Positions 19,428 to 29,167 of a stretch of DNA of 64,000 nt are shown one piece after another. Under the pieces are notes generated by a model. That model was not told the DNA's origin, made no database searches, and saw only the letters and a list, made by a program, of their open reading frames with translations. Every line of letters begins with the position of its first letter. Within the stretch, counting starts at the first letter, position 1. Source of the DNA: Sulfuricella denitrificans skB26 (GTDB lineage: Bacteria > Pseudomonadota > Gammaproteobacteria > Burkholderiales > Sulfuricellaceae); contig NC_022357.1 of the NCBI RefSeq assembly GCF_000297055.2, positions 372,001 through 436,000 of the forward strand, written 5' to 3'. The translations under genes were made by a program, and so were the position numbers.

Positions 19428-20513
19428 ATGCAAACTACGTCTACCAATGTGGACTGTAAAACCCAAATGACTGATCTCGAGCTCCATCTTCTCAATGATT
19501 ACCAGCGCGATTTTCCGCTGGTGCCGGCGCCTTTTGGCGTGATTGCTGGACGTCTGGGTGTGAGCGAAGCCCTGGTGCTGGAAACGCTTGCACAGCTTCA
19601 GGAGCGCGGCGCGGTAAGCCGGGTCGGGGCGGTATTCCGGCCGCACAGCATAGGCGCCAGCTCCCTTGCCGCAATCGCGGTTCCCGCTGGCGAACTCGAA
19701 GAAGCGGCGCGGTTGATCAGCAGCTACGCCGAGGTAAATCATAATTACGAACGCGAGCATCATTACAATCTGTGGTTTGTTGTTGCCGCCACCGATGAGA
19801 CGCGGGTGCGCGAGGTATTGGCCGAGATCGAACATCGTACCGGCTGCCCGGTGCTGCATTTGCCGATGATTGAGGACTACCATATCGACCTGGGTTTTGA
19901 TCTGGTGCAACCTCATGAGGGGCGCCGCACAGGAAATCGTCGCGCGCCGAGCAGGGATATGCTGCGGCATACAGTTGCTACAGCGGTACCACAGCCGTCT
20001 GAAACCGCTCTGATTGGGGCGGTTCAGCAGGGACTGCTGCTGGTGTCGCGCCCCTTTGCCAAGATAGGCGAGAGTATCGGCCTTTCTGAAAGCGAAGTGA
20101 TCGCCGGCTTGGCACAGCTTCAGGATCAGGGCGTAATCAAGCGCATAGGGGTGGTAGTGCGTCACCACGAACTCGGCTATCGTGCCAATGCAATGGTGGT
20201 ATGGGACATCACGGATGATCTGGTTAGCGCGTTGGGACATTGCATCGGCAAATTCGATTTCGTCACCCTGTGCTACCAACGGCCACGGCGCCTGCCTGCC
20301 TGGCGCTATAACCTGTTCTGCATGATTCATGGCCGGGACCGTGACGAAGTGTTGAGTCTGGTCGCGCAACTGGAGGAACAATGCGGCCTCCATGATGTTC
20401 CCCACGAAGTGCTGTTCAGCCAGCGTCGTTTTAAGCAGTGCGGTGCCCGCTATGTGGTCAACGGACAAGAAACTGCCTACCCTGCCCAGCTCAGTGCGGT
20501 CAGCGGGGGTTGA
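19428..20513 (+). CDS. nirDL: NirDL fusion, siroheme decarboxylase subunits
   Basis: Siroheme decarboxylase converts siroheme to 12,18-didecarboxysiroheme in heme d1 synthesis. The 361-residue product is a natural fusion. Residues about 15-165 are NirD-like (LNDYQRDFPLVPAPFGVIA ... HNYEREHHYNLWFV). Residues about 195-345 are NirL-like (AVQQGLLLVSRPFAKIGE ... LCYQRPRRLPAWRYNLF). Each half has an Lrp/AsnC-like winged helix. The linker is basic and arginine-rich. nirG and nirH follow as separate paralogues. ATG 19428 is used; ATG 19467 is an alternative. Confidence 0.92.
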   Translation: MQTTSTNVDCKTQMTDLELHLLNDYQRDFPLVPAPFGVIAGRLGVSEALVLETLAQLQERGAVSRVGAVFRPHSIGASSLAAIAVPAGELEEAARLISSYAEVNHNYEREHHYNLWFVVAATDETRVREVLAEIEHRTGCPVLHLPMIEDYHIDLGFDLVQPHEGRRTGNRRAPSRDMLRHTVATAVPQPSETALIGAVQQGLLLVSRPFAKIGESIGLSESEVIAGLAQLQDQGVIKRIGVVVRHHELGYRANAMVVWDITDDLVSALGHCIGKFDFVTLCYQRPRRLPAWRYNLFCMIHGRDRDEVLSLVAQLEEQCGLHDVPHEVLFSQRRFKQCGARYVVNGQETAYPAQLSAVSGG

Positions 20514-20521
20514 GTTTGTCG

Positions 20522-20965
20522 ATGGATGAGCTGGATCGGGCGATTATCAATGACTTGCAGGGCGGATTCCCGATCAGCGAACACCCCTTTGCCGAGGTCG
20601 CGGCGAGGTTCAATATTGCCGAGCAGGAACTAATTGCACGCATAGCCAGTCTTCTGGAAAATAAAGTTTTATCCCGCTTTGGCCCGATGTACCACGCCGA
20701 GCGCATGGGCGGAAGCCTGAGCTTGGCGGCGATGAAAATCCCTGCTGAAGACTTTGAACGAGTAGTGGGAATCGTCAACGCGATGCCGGAGGTTGCGCAC
20801 AATTACGCACGTGACCACATTCTCAGCATGTGGTTCGTGCTTGCTACCGAGACACCGCAGGCCCATGCGGAGGCATTGAAAAGGATTGAACGAGAAACCG
20901 GGTATGCGGTCTACGATATGCCGAAGATCAAGGAATATTTTGTTGGATTGCAGCTTAAGGCATGA
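20522..20965 (+). CDS. nirG: NirG, siroheme decarboxylase subunit
   Basis: Lrp/AsnC-like 147-residue paralogue of the NirD half, with the conserved LDRAIINDLQGGFPISEHPF start and the HNYARDHILSMWFV block. The open frame extends upstream into nirDL, but ATG 20522 gives the canonical N-terminus. The stop overlaps the nirH start by four bases. Confidence 0.88.
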   Translation: MDELDRAIINDLQGGFPISEHPFAEVAARFNIAEQELIARIASLLENKVLSRFGPMYHAERMGGSLSLAAMKIPAEDFERVVGIVNAMPEVAHNYARDHILSMWFVLATETPQAHAEALKRIERETGYAVYDMPKIKEYFVGLQLKA

Positions 20966-21453
20966 ACTTGGAATCCCCGATCGACGAGATTGACCGGCAG
21001 ATCATTCTTGCCACTCAGTCCGGCCTGCTTCTCGAACCGCAGCCCTATCTTGCGGTTGCCCGGCTGGTGAGCGTTTCCCCTGAAGAGGTGATGGCTCGCA
21101 TGCGCCGCATGCTCGAAACTGGCATGATCCGCCGCATCGGGGCTGTGCCTAATCATTACGCATTGGGCTACAAGGCGAACGGAATGACGGTGTGGGATGT
21201 GCCGGATGAGAAGGTTGATGAACTCGGTGTACGGGTCGGGGCGCTGGATTTCGTCAGCCATTGTTACCAGAGGCCACGCCATCTGCCGGAGTGGCCCTAC
21301 AATTTTTTTGCCATGGTACATGGCCACGACAAGCCCGAAGTGGAGGCGCAAGTACATCAAATCGCCGAACTGCTGGGTGAGGCCGATCGCGGCCATGAGA
21401 TTCTTTACAGTACGCGCATCCTGAAAAAAACCGGGTTGCGCATCGGGGGTTGA
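20962..21453 (+). CDS. nirH: NirH, siroheme decarboxylase subunit
   Basis: 163-residue paralogue of the NirL half, with IDRQIILATQSGLLLEPQPY at the N-terminus and the CYQRPRHLPEWPYNFF block containing the conserved histidine and tryptophan region. It is coupled to nirG upstream and nirJ downstream and completes the D/L/G/H set needed for siroheme decarboxylation. Confidence 0.9.
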   Translation: MNLESPIDEIDRQIILATQSGLLLEPQPYLAVARLVSVSPEEVMARMRRMLETGMIRRIGAVPNHYALGYKANGMTVWDVPDEKVDELGVRVGALDFVSHCYQRPRHLPEWPYNFFAMVHGHDKPEVEAQVHQIAELLGEADRGHEILYSTRILKKTGLRIGG

Positions 21454-21455
21454 CC

Positions 21456-22619
21456 ATGTTTCGTATTTCCCAATTCATGCAGGAAATCGCTCATCCCACC
21501 TCGCTCGGGCCCAAGCGCAACCCGCCCGGACCGGTGGTGATCTGGAATTTGATTCGGCGCTGCAACCTCACCTGCAAGCACTGCTACTCCATTTCGGCGG
21601 ACAAGGACTTCCCCGGCGAGTTGTCTACCGACGCTGTTTACACCGTGATGGATGATCTCAAGCGCTTTCGCGTTCCGGTTCTGATCCTGTCCGGCGGAGA
21701 GCCTCTGCTGCGACCAGATATCTTCGAAATCGCCCACCGTGCCAAGGCGATGGGTTTTTATGTCGGCCTGTCGAGTAATGGAACCCTGATTGACGAAAGC
21801 AATATCGACCGCATTGCCGCTGTTGGATTCGATTACGTCGGTGTCAGCCTGGACGGCATTCAGGAAACTCACGACAAGTTCCGCCGCATGGAAGGGGCCT
21901 ACGATGCGTCCATGCATGGCATTCGTCTGTGCAAGACGCGTGGCATCAAGGTGGGCATCCGTTTTACCCTGACCCAGGATAATGCACACGATTTGCCGGG
22001 CCTGCTGCGATTGATGGAAGAAGAAGATCTGGACAAGTTTTACCTGTCGCACCTCAATTATGCTGGGCGGGGCAACACGAACCGCAAGCATGACGTATTC
22101 CACCAGGCTACCCGATCGGCGATGGATCTGCTGTTCGATACCTGCTGGCGTTATCAGCAGGAAGGCCAACACAAGGAATTCGTCACCGGCAATAACGACG
22201 CCGACGGGGCTTATCTGCTGTTCTGGGTGCGGCAGAATTTTCCTCATCTCGAAGATCATATTCGAGCCAAACTGGTGCAGTGGGGGGGGAATTCGTCCGG
22301 GGTGAATGTCGCCAATATCGACAATCTCGGTAATGTCCACCCCGACACCATGTGGTGGAACTACAATCTCGGCAATGTGCTCGAAAGGCCGTTCTCGGAA
22401 ATCTGGATGGATACTTCCGATCCGATCATGGCTGGCTTAAAGGCTCGCCCGCGCAAGGTTGGCGGACGCTGTGGCGAGTGTAAGCACTTCGACATTTGCG
22501 GCGGCAATACCCGGGTGCGCGCCTGGCAGGTGAGTGGTGACCCGTGGGCAGAAGATCCGGCCTGCTATCTTGATGATGAGGAAATCGGCCTCAGTGAAGG
22601 ATGTCTAGTAAATGAATAA
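21456..22619 (+). CDS. nirJ: NirJ, radical SAM enzyme of heme d1 synthesis
   Basis: Radical SAM protein that introduces the d1 oxo groups or removes propionate side chains. The 387-residue protein has the radical SAM motif CNLTCKHC (about residues 33-40), the SGGEPLLR motif, and a C-terminal cysteine cluster (CGECKHFDICGGNTR plus a later Cys) for an auxiliary Fe-S cluster. ATG 21456 is preferred; a TTG at 21450 overlapping the nirH stop would add two residues. Confidence 0.93.
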   Translation: MFRISQFMQEIAHPTSLGPKRNPPGPVVIWNLIRRCNLTCKHCYSISADKDFPGELSTDAVYTVMDDLKRFRVPVLILSGGEPLLRPDIFEIAHRAKAMGFYVGLSSNGTLIDESNIDRIAAVGFDYVGVSLDGIQETHDKFRRMEGAYDASMHGIRLCKTRGIKVGIRFTLTQDNAHDLPGLLRLMEEEDLDKFYLSHLNYAGRGNTNRKHDVFHQATRSAMDLLFDTCWRYQQEGQHKEFVTGNNDADGAYLLFWVRQNFPHLEDHIRAKLVQWGGNSSGVNVANIDNLGNVHPDTMWWNYNLGNVLERPFSEIWMDTSDPIMAGLKARPRKVGGRCGECKHFDICGGNTRVRAWQVSGDPWAEDPACYLDDEEIGLSEGCLVNE

Positions 22620-24123
22620 GGCCCCGATTTACCGCTTCGCGGTTAAATGTTTTGTTTTCTTATCGATATTGATGCCGTTGGCAGCCCATGCTGCGCCCGA
22701 CGTGCAGAAAATTTATGGTGAGCATTGTGTTTCCTGTCACGGCAGTGATCGGTTGGGGGGAATCGGACCGGCATTGCTGCCGGAAAACCTGGCGCGACTG
22801 CGCCGCCCGGAGGCTTTTAAAACCATCGCTGAGGGACGCAATGCTTCGCAGATGCTGGGTTTTTCCGACAAACTTTCCAAGGACGAAATTCAGGTGTTGG
22901 TGGATTTTATCTACCAGCCGTTAGCCAAGGCGCCGGTGTGGGGTGCAGACGAGATCATCACCTCGCACCTCCAGCATGTACCCTCTGGGAGTCTGCCGGG
23001 AAAGCCAGTGTTTGAGGCAGACCCGTTAAATTTGTTCGTTGTGGTGGAAGTGGGCGACCACCATGCAACCATCCTGGATGGGGATAAATTTGAGCCGATC
23101 TATCGTTTTCAGACCCGCTTTGCCTTACATGGCGGTCCGAAGTTCAGCCCGGATGGGCGCTTCGTCTACTTTGCCTCGCGTGATGGCTGGATCAGCAAGT
23201 TCGACATCTACAATCTGAAAATGGTGGCGGAAGTGCGCGCTGGTATCAACACCCGCAACCTCGCCGTATCCGGCGACGGCAAGACGGTACTGGTGGGTAA
23301 CTACCTGCCGCATTCCCTGGTGTTGCTGGATGCGGAGGATTTGACGCTGATCAAGGTGATTCCCGCCCAGGATAAAAATGGCATAAGTTCGCGCATTTCC
23401 GCGGTGTACCAGGCCGAGCCGCGAGGCAGCTTTGTTGCCGCACTCAAGGATGTCAAAGAAGTATGGGAAATCTCCTATACGTCCAAAGATTTTCCGATAC
23501 GCCGCATTCAGGTGGAAGATTATCTTGATGATTTCTTTTTCGACCAGTCCTATCGACACTTGATTGGCGCGACGCGTGGTGGGCAGAAAGGACAAGTGAT
23601 CGATCTTGACTCTGGCCGGAAGGTAGCGGAGATTGATCTGCCTGGCATGCCGCACCTTGGATCAGGCATCACCTGGGAATATCAGGGCAGGCCTGTGATG
23701 GCCACGCCCAACCTGAAAGAGCCAGTGGTAAGTGTGATCGACATGAATACCTGGCAGACCGTGAAGCAGATCAAGACGCTGGGGCCGGGCTTCTTCATGC
23801 GTAGCCACGAAAATACACCCTACGCTTGGACCGACGGTTTTAACAGTAGCAATCCTGCGAGCCGAGATGCCATGCACATCATCGATAAGAACACTCTGGA
23901 AGTGGTTCGGATTCTTCGCCCGGCACCCGGCAAAACTGCAGCACACGTCGAGTTCACGCGGGATGGCAAATATGCATTAGTGAGCATATGGGAAAACGAT
24001 GGGGCACTGGTGATCTACGATGCAGCCACCCTCAAGGAGATCAAGCGGTTGCCGATGAACAAGCCTTCCGGCAAATATAACGTCTACAACAAGATCACCC
24101 GCTCGGAGGGGACCAGTCATTAG
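22612..24123 (+). CDS. nirN: NirN, dihydro-heme d1 dehydrogenase
   Basis: NirN is a periplasmic NirS paralogue that carries out the last step of heme d1 synthesis and hands the cofactor to NirS. The 503-residue precursor has a signal peptide (ending AHA), a heme c motif CVSCH near residue 39 and a d1-type propeller (RFVYFASRDGWISKFDIYNL, AHVEFTRDGKYALVSIWENDG). It overlaps nirJ by eight bases. Its stop codon directly abuts the stop of the regulator gene on the other strand. nirE is absent here; uroporphyrinogen methylation must be encoded elsewhere. Confidence 0.93.
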   Translation: MNKAPIYRFAVKCFVFLSILMPLAAHAAPDVQKIYGEHCVSCHGSDRLGGIGPALLPENLARLRRPEAFKTIAEGRNASQMLGFSDKLSKDEIQVLVDFIYQPLAKAPVWGADEIITSHLQHVPSGSLPGKPVFEADPLNLFVVVEVGDHHATILDGDKFEPIYRFQTRFALHGGPKFSPDGRFVYFASRDGWISKFDIYNLKMVAEVRAGINTRNLAVSGDGKTVLVGNYLPHSLVLLDAEDLTLIKVIPAQDKNGISSRISAVYQAEPRGSFVAALKDVKEVWEISYTSKDFPIRRIQVEDYLDDFFFDQSYRHLIGATRGGQKGQVIDLDSGRKVAEIDLPGMPHLGSGITWEYQGRPVMATPNLKEPVVSVIDMNTWQTVKQIKTLGPGFFMRSHENTPYAWTDGFNSSNPASRDAMHIIDKNTLEVVRILRPAPGKTAAHVEFTRDGKYALVSIWENDGALVIYDAATLKEIKRLPMNKPSGKYNVYNKITRSEGTSH

Positions 24124-24822
24124 CTACTGCTGCTGGCCGTAATCACCATAATCGCGTAGTTTTTTCAAATCGAGGATGGCGACATCCTTGCCTTTGACGC
24201 TGATCAATCCAGCGTTGGAAAGTTCGTGCAGGACGCGGGAAAAGGTTTCCGGCGAAATGTTGAGGCGTGATGCGATCACGGTTTTGCTGGCGGTCAGGTT
24301 GATGTGAAGATCATTGCAGCTATCGGCATTGTCACAGTCATGTTGCAACAGGTAGCCGATTATCCGCTGGGTGCAGGAGCGTAAGCTGTAACCTTCAACG
24401 TCGCCGATCAGACTGTGCAGTCTGCTGCTAAGCCCGGCCAGCATCTTGCGGCAGAAGATCGGGTCGCGTTCAATTCCATCGAATACAGCTGTTCTGGAAA
24501 TATGCAGCAGAAGTGAGTCGGCGAGCGCCTGAGCATAGACTGGATAGGGCATACCCATGAACATCACCGCTTCCCCGAAGGTTTTGCCGGGACCAACCAG
24601 GTGCACCACCTTTTCCACGCCCTGCGGCGATGAGAACGCTAGTTTCAACTGGCCGTGAACCACGACGTAAAAGCCGTGTGACGGATCGCCTCGCTGAAAT
24701 ACTATTTCCCCGCGCGTAGCGTGCAATTCCCTGGTGTTTTTCGCGATCCGGTCGATTTCTTCCGGTTCCATTTGCTTGAACAGGGGGAGATTGGCCAGGA
24801 TTGCATGAACCTTGGTGCTCAA
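24124..24822 (-). CDS. dnr: Crp/Fnr-family regulator, DNR type
   Basis: Cytoplasmic activator of 232 residues: cyclic-nucleotide-like sensor domain (about 20-130), dimer helix and a C-terminal winged helix (about 165-225). The recognition helix contains SPETFSRVL, whose E-x2-SR pattern is the one FNR uses to read TTGAT half-sites. No N-terminal cysteine cluster for an oxygen-labile Fe-S cluster is present, so it fits the NO-sensing DNR class rather than FNR. It lies between nir and nap genes whose promoters carry matching boxes. Confidence 0.82.
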   Translation of the reverse strand: MSTKVHAILANLPLFKQMEPEEIDRIAKNTRELHATRGEIVFQRGDPSHGFYVVVHGQLKLAFSSPQGVEKVVHLVGPGKTFGEAVMFMGMPYPVYAQALADSLLLHISRTAVFDGIERDPIFCRKMLAGLSSRLHSLIGDVEGYSLRSCTQRIIGYLLQHDCDNADSCNDLHINLTASKTVIASRLNISPETFSRVLHELSNAGLISVKGKDVAILDLKKLRDYGDYGQQQ

Positions 24823-24956
24823 ATCATTTCCTCTCGGGAGTTGGTCGGTTTTGTTATAGGTTAAGCAACAGAAAATACTACCTATTTACATAGAGGAATG
24901 CAATTTTATGCTGTTTGCGCGCCCATAAAATTTAATTTGAAAACGTCTCGATATAT

Positions 24957-24970
24957 TTGATCTATGTCAA
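24957..24970 (+). promoter_or_regulatory. DNR/FNR box upstream of napFAB
   Basis: TTGAT-CTAT-GTCAA has half-sites identical to those before nirS and napDGH. It is 61 bases upstream of the napF start and about 135 bases upstream of the divergent dnr gene, so it could serve either. Confidence 0.62.
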
Positions 24971-25031
24971 GGCTGGGTATGTCGTTTCCGCGCAATCTTA
25001 TTTCCACGATATTGAAGTGGGAATTCGCTCT

Positions 25032-25538
25032 GTGACAAACGGCATTAGCCGCGCTCAATTTATCCGCGGAAATTTCAGAGGGTCTAAGCAAATAATTCGT
25101 CCACCCTGGGCGATGGCCGAACTGGATTTTGTGGAGGCATGCACCCGGTGTGGTGACTGCGTCGGGGCTTGCCCCGAGAAAATCCTGGAAACGGGCCGGG
25201 GCGGTTTCCCACAAGTGAATTTTTCCAAAGGCGAGTGCACGTTTTGCGGTGATTGCGCAGGGAAATGCAAAAGCGGGGCCTTGAACAAGCGGGCTGATGA
25301 TGCACCCTGGTTATTGAAAGCTATTATCGCTCCATCCTGTTTGGCCCTGAAGCAGGTGGTGTGCCGTACCTGCGGCGAGGTCTGCCCGATTGGCGCCATT
25401 CGCTTCAGAATTTCTGTTGGGGTTGTTGCCCGGCCCGAAGTTGATTCCGTAGCCTGCACCGGTTGTGGGGCGTGTTATGGGCCATGCCCGGTTTCCGTCA
25501 TAACGATTGGTGAGATTCTTGTGGAAGCAGCTGCTTGA
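25032..25538 (+). CDS. napF: NapF, ferredoxin-type maturation protein of nitrate reductase
   Basis: Cytoplasmic iron-sulfur protein thought to help load the Fe-S cluster of NapA. The 168-residue protein has the typical N-terminus (SRAQFIRGNFRG ... IRPPWAM) and three cysteine clusters: CTRCGDCVGACP, CTFCGDCAGKC and CTGCGACYGPCP, plus a CRTCGEVCP segment. The frame opens at 24957 within the regulatory box, so GTG 25032 is the sensible start. napA follows 42 bases later. Confidence 0.88.
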   Translation: MTNGISRAQFIRGNFRGSKQIIRPPWAMAELDFVEACTRCGDCVGACPEKILETGRGGFPQVNFSKGECTFCGDCAGKCKSGALNKRADDAPWLLKAIIAPSCLALKQVVCRTCGEVCPIGAIRFRISVGVVARPEVDSVACTGCGACYGPCPVSVITIGEILVEAAA

Positions 25539-25580
25539 TCGATTTTTAGAGAATTATGTTTTTTTGCGAGGAGGCCTGAA

Positions 25581-28106
25581 ATGAAGTTGACGCGACGGGA
25601 GTTTATCAAGACCAGTGCAGTGGCCGCGACGGCTGTTGCGGCCGGTGTGACGGTGCCGGGAGTGAAAGAGGCGCTGGCGGCCGCCGGTGGCGATGCCGGG
25701 GTTAAATGGGACAAGGGTGTATGCCGCTTCTGCGGTACTGGTTGTGGCGTGCTGGTGGGCACCAAAGACGGCCGTGTGGTGGCGACCCAGGGTGACCCGG
25801 ATGCGCCGGTGAACCGGGGCCTCAACTGCATCAAGGGCTATTTCCTGTCCAAGATCATGTACGGCAAGGATCGTCTGACTTCGCCGATGTTGCGCATGAA
25901 AGATGGAAAATTCGACAAGAATGGCGAGTTCTCACCAATTTCCTGGGATCAGGCATTCGATGTCATGGCCGAGAAATGTAAAGCCACGCTCAAGGCCAAG
26001 GGCCCGACTGCGGTGGGAATGTTCGGTTCCGGTCAATGGACTGTTTGGGAAGGTTATGCTGCCTCCAAGTTGTACAAGGCCGGTTTCCGCTCTAACAATA
26101 TCGACCCTAATGCCCGCCACTGCATGGCGTCCGCCGTGACCGGCTTCATGCGCACCTTCGGTATCGACGAGCCGATGGGCTGCTATGATGACCTGGAACA
26201 CGCCGATGCCTTCGTATTGTGGGGCTCCAACATGGCCGAGATGCACCCGATCCTGTGGTCGCGTCTGACCGACCGGCGCTTGACTGGTAAGGATGTCAAG
26301 GTTGCGGTGCTTTCTACTTTTACCCACCGCAGTTGCGAGCTGGCGGATATAGAGTTGATTTTCAATCCCCAGAGCGATCTGGCCATCCTCAATTACATCG
26401 CCAATTACATCATTCTGAACGGTGCGGTGAACGAGGAGTTCGTCAAGAACCATGTCAATTTCGCCAAGGGCGCAACCAATATTGGTTATGGTCTGCGCCC
26501 CAACCACCCGCTCGAACAGGCTGCAACCAACAACGGTTACCCGGGAGCCGATGGCAAGCCCAAGGGCGACCCTAATGCTGCGTCGCCAATTACCTTCGAC
26601 GAGTTCAAGAAGTTCGTTTCCGAGTATACCCTGGATAAAGCTCATGAGATCTCGGGCGTGCCCAAGGACAAGCTTGAGGTGCTGGCCAAGCTGTATGCTG
26701 ATCCCAAGCGCAAGGTGGTGTCCTACTGGACCATGGGTTTCAATCAGCACACCCGCGGCACCTGGGTCAACAACATGATCTATAACGTGCACCTGCTGGT
26801 CGGCAAGATTTCAGAACCGGGCAACGGTCCGTTCTCCCTGACCGGCCAGCCTTCCGCTTGCGGTACCGCTCGCGAGGTGGGCACTTTCTCCCACCGCCTG
26901 CCCGCTGATTTGGTGGTGATGGATCCCAAGCACCGCGAGATCGCCGAGAAGATATGGAAACTGCCAGCTGGCACCATTCCGGAAAAGCCCGGTTTCCACG
27001 CCGTGTTGCAGAACCGCATGCTCAAGGATGGCAAGCTCAACTTCTACTGGGTGCAGTGCAACAACAACATGCAGGCCGCGGCCAACATGAACGAGGAAAC
27101 CTATCCCGGCTACCGCAACCCGGCCAACTTCATTGTTGTTTCCGATCCGTATCCGACACTGACGGCTATGGCGGGCGACCTGATTCTGCCTACAGCCATG
27201 TGGATGGAGAAGGAAGGCGCTTATGGCAATGCCGAACGGCGCACACAGTTTTGGCGCCAGCAGGTGAAGGCGCAAGGCGATGCTAAGTCCGATCTGTGGC
27301 AAGTAATGGAGTTCTCTAAACGCTTCAAGGTAGAAGATGTGTGGCCAGCCGATCTTATTGCCAAAATGCCGGAATACAAAGGTAAGACCCTGTTCGACGT
27401 GCTATATGCTAATGGCCAGGTGAACAAGTTCCCATTATCGGAACTGCAGAAAGGTCATCCCAACTCTGAATCCGAACATTTCGGTTTCTATGCGCAGAAA
27501 GGGCTGTTCGAGGAATATGCCTCGTTCGGCCGTGGGCATGGCCACGATCTGGCTGATTTCGAGCAATACCACAAATCTCGTGGCATGCGCTGGCCGGTGG
27601 TGGACAACAAGGAAACGCTGTGGCGGTTCCGCGAAGGCTATGACCCCTATGTGAAGAAAGGGGAGGGAATCCGGTTCTACGGCAAGCCGGATGGTAAGGC
27701 GGTGATTTTCGCGCTGCCCTACGAGCCGCCGGCTGAATCTCCGGACAAAGAATACGATATGTGGTTGTCTACCGGTCGCGTGCTGGAGCACTGGCACTCC
27801 GGTTCCATGACCCAGCGCGTGCCGGAGCTGCACAAGGCATTCCCGGACGCGTGGGTGTTCATGCATCCGGATGATGCCAAGAAACGCGGTTTGAAGCGCG
27901 GCGACGTGGTGAAAGTGGTCAGCCGTCGCGGGGATGTGGTGACGCGCGTGGAAACTCGCGGACGCAACAAACCCCCGGTCGGTTTGGTGTTTATCCCATG
28001 GTTTGACGAAAGCCGTTTGGTGAACAAGCTGACCCTGGATGCAACCTGCCCAATTTCTAAGGAAACAGACTACAAGAAATGCGCGATCAAGGTCGTCAAG
28101 GTTTGA
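25581..28106 (+). CDS. napA: NapA, periplasmic nitrate reductase catalytic subunit
   Basis: Molybdenum bis-MGD enzyme reducing nitrate to nitrite in the periplasm. The 841-residue length is standard. A Tat signal ([12 protein letters not shown]) is followed by the [4Fe-4S] motif [13 protein letters not shown] with the last Cys in GLNCIKGYF, and the molybdenum-ligand cysteine in ARHCMASAV. The C-terminal MGD-binding region ([21 protein letters not shown]) is intact. A strong Shine-Dalgarno (GAGGAGG) lies seven bases upstream. Confidence 0.96.
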   Translation: MKLTRREFIKTSAVAATAVAAGVTVPGVKEALAAAGGDAGVKWDKGVCRFCGTGCGVLVGTKDGRVVATQGDPDAPVNRGLNCIKGYFLSKIMYGKDRLTSPMLRMKDGKFDKNGEFSPISWDQAFDVMAEKCKATLKAKGPTAVGMFGSGQWTVWEGYAASKLYKAGFRSNNIDPNARHCMASAVTGFMRTFGIDEPMGCYDDLEHADAFVLWGSNMAEMHPILWSRLTDRRLTGKDVKVAVLSTFTHRSCELADIELIFNPQSDLAILNYIANYIILNGAVNEEFVKNHVNFAKGATNIGYGLRPNHPLEQAATNNGYPGADGKPKGDPNAASPITFDEFKKFVSEYTLDKAHEISGVPKDKLEVLAKLYADPKRKVVSYWTMGFNQHTRGTWVNNMIYNVHLLVGKISEPGNGPFSLTGQPSACGTAREVGTFSHRLPADLVVMDPKHREIAEKIWKLPAGTIPEKPGFHAVLQNRMLKDGKLNFYWVQCNNNMQAAANMNEETYPGYRNPANFIVVSDPYPTLTAMAGDLILPTAMWMEKEGAYGNAERRTQFWRQQVKAQGDAKSDLWQVMEFSKRFKVEDVWPADLIAKMPEYKGKTLFDVLYANGQVNKFPLSELQKGHPNSESEHFGFYAQKGLFEEYASFGRGHGHDLADFEQYHKSRGMRWPVVDNKETLWRFREGYDPYVKKGEGIRFYGKPDGKAVIFALPYEPPAESPDKEYDMWLSTGRVLEHWHSGSMTQRVPELHKAFPDAWVFMHPDDAKKRGLKRGDVVKVVSRRGDVVTRVETRGRNKPPVGLVFIPWFDESRLVNKLTLDATCPISKETDYKKCAIKVVKV

Positions 28107-28200
28107 TCCTTGGCAGGGGGAGTGGCAGGCAACTTGAGTCCCTCCTTCGTCAGACATGATGATGCACTCAATAGAGGCAGACTTTGAAAGTTAAACTCCA

Positions 28201-28683
28201 AAGGAGGAATTTAATATGGCAACGCGCTATAAGCTGATCATGACACTTGCCGCCGTGGCATTGTCGACAATATTTTTCGCGTCATGCGCGACTACACCCG
28301 TGGAAAAACCGCAAGCCCTGCGGCACAACCAGATCACTATGGAGGACCCAGCCCCGGCTTTGCTGGCATATCAGGGCAAAACACCGGGTGAGCAGGAAAA
28401 GATCGCTCGCAGCTACGAGCAGCAGCCGCCGCTGATCCCGCATAAGATCGATGGCTACCGTATCGACTTCAAGGTGAACCGCTGCCTGGAGTGCCATGAC
28501 CGTCCGTTCTATAAGGAGGAGCAGGCACCCAAGATCGGCGACAGCCACTACCGCGACCGCGAAGGCAAGGAACTGACGCAAATCTGGATGGGGCGTTACA
28601 ACTGCAACCAGTGCCATGTTCCGCAGACTGATGCACCACCTCTGGTGAGCAACACTTTCCAGTCAATAAAAACCGGGAATTGA
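28201..28683 (+). CDS. napB: NapB, diheme cytochrome subunit of nitrate reductase
   Basis: Small electron-transfer subunit of NapAB; coding runs from ATG 28216, preceded by a near-perfect AAGGAGG ribosome site at 28201-28207, which is included in the span. The 155-residue precursor has two heme motifs, CLECH and CNQCH, with the usual HDRPFY-type surroundings. The leader ends FFASC, which resembles a lipobox, so the protein could be a lipoprotein instead of the usual soluble form. No napC follows. Confidence 0.92.
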   Translation, partial: KEEFNMATRYKLIMTLAAVALSTIFFASCATTPVEKPQALRHNQITMEDPAPALLAYQGKTPGEQEKIARSYEQQPPLIPHKIDGYRIDFKVNRCLECHDRPFYKEEQAPKIGDSHYRDREGKELTQIWMGRYNCNQCHVPQTDAPPLVSNTFQSIKTGN

Positions 28684-28735
28684 TGAGAAATCTAGTGTGG
28701 TGCTTTACTTTTGCATGCTATAAATAAACAGCACT

Positions 28736-28765
28736 CCTCCCCTTCATGGGGAGGTTCCTTCTCTT
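28736..28765 (+). terminator. Probable terminator after napB
   Basis: cctcccc and ggggagg form a seven-base stem around TTCAT, followed by the pyrimidine-rich ttccttctctt, 53 bases after the napB stop. Confidence 0.6.
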
Positions 28766-28893
28766 AATCCAATTACTGACTGAAGCGCTACATCTAGAGT
28801 ACCCGATTTGATAAATTCATTTTTCCGGAGGGGGTTGAAAATTGATACTGGGTTAGGTGGGTATGCTTGTGATATTAATGGCGCCACGAGTGG

Positions 28894-28946
28894 CCCTGAC
28901 ACACTGACATGTCATTATGTCATCACGACATGTCAGTGTGTCAGGG
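28894..28946. repeat. Perfect 20-base inverted repeat
   Basis: The arms 28894-28913 and 28927-28946 are exact reverse complements around a 13-base spacer. Each arm includes the self-complementary core gacatgtc, and the spacer holds another atgtca word. No T-run follows, so a simple Rho-independent terminator is unlikely. It sits in the 480-base gap between napB and the sulfide dehydrogenase genes, which otherwise shows no gene. Confidence 0.75.
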
Positions 28947-29167
28947 CGGTTGGGTGAATTCCGTTAAATTCTTATTCAAATCATGGTTATGGGTGTTGGC
29001 ACATTAATTGCTAAAACCCTTTGGTTAGGTAAGCTTGTTTAGGCACGTAATTTACGTAGCAAGATGTTGTAAACCAGGAGTGGCAGGGAAGTTTTGAAAT
29101 TCTGAGTAAGGCACCGCAGGTGCGGTTAGTGACGATGGAAATAAATAACCTAATAAATGGAGGAGCA

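Noticed and set aside
18864-20468. 534-codon open frame antisense to nirF and nirDL
   Set aside because: It spans two clear genes on the opposite strand and its translation shows no family features.
28800-28860. FNR-like words (ttgataaattcat, ttgaaaattgat) upstream of fccA
   Set aside because: Only about 6 of 10 half-site positions match, no better than expected in AT-rich DNA.
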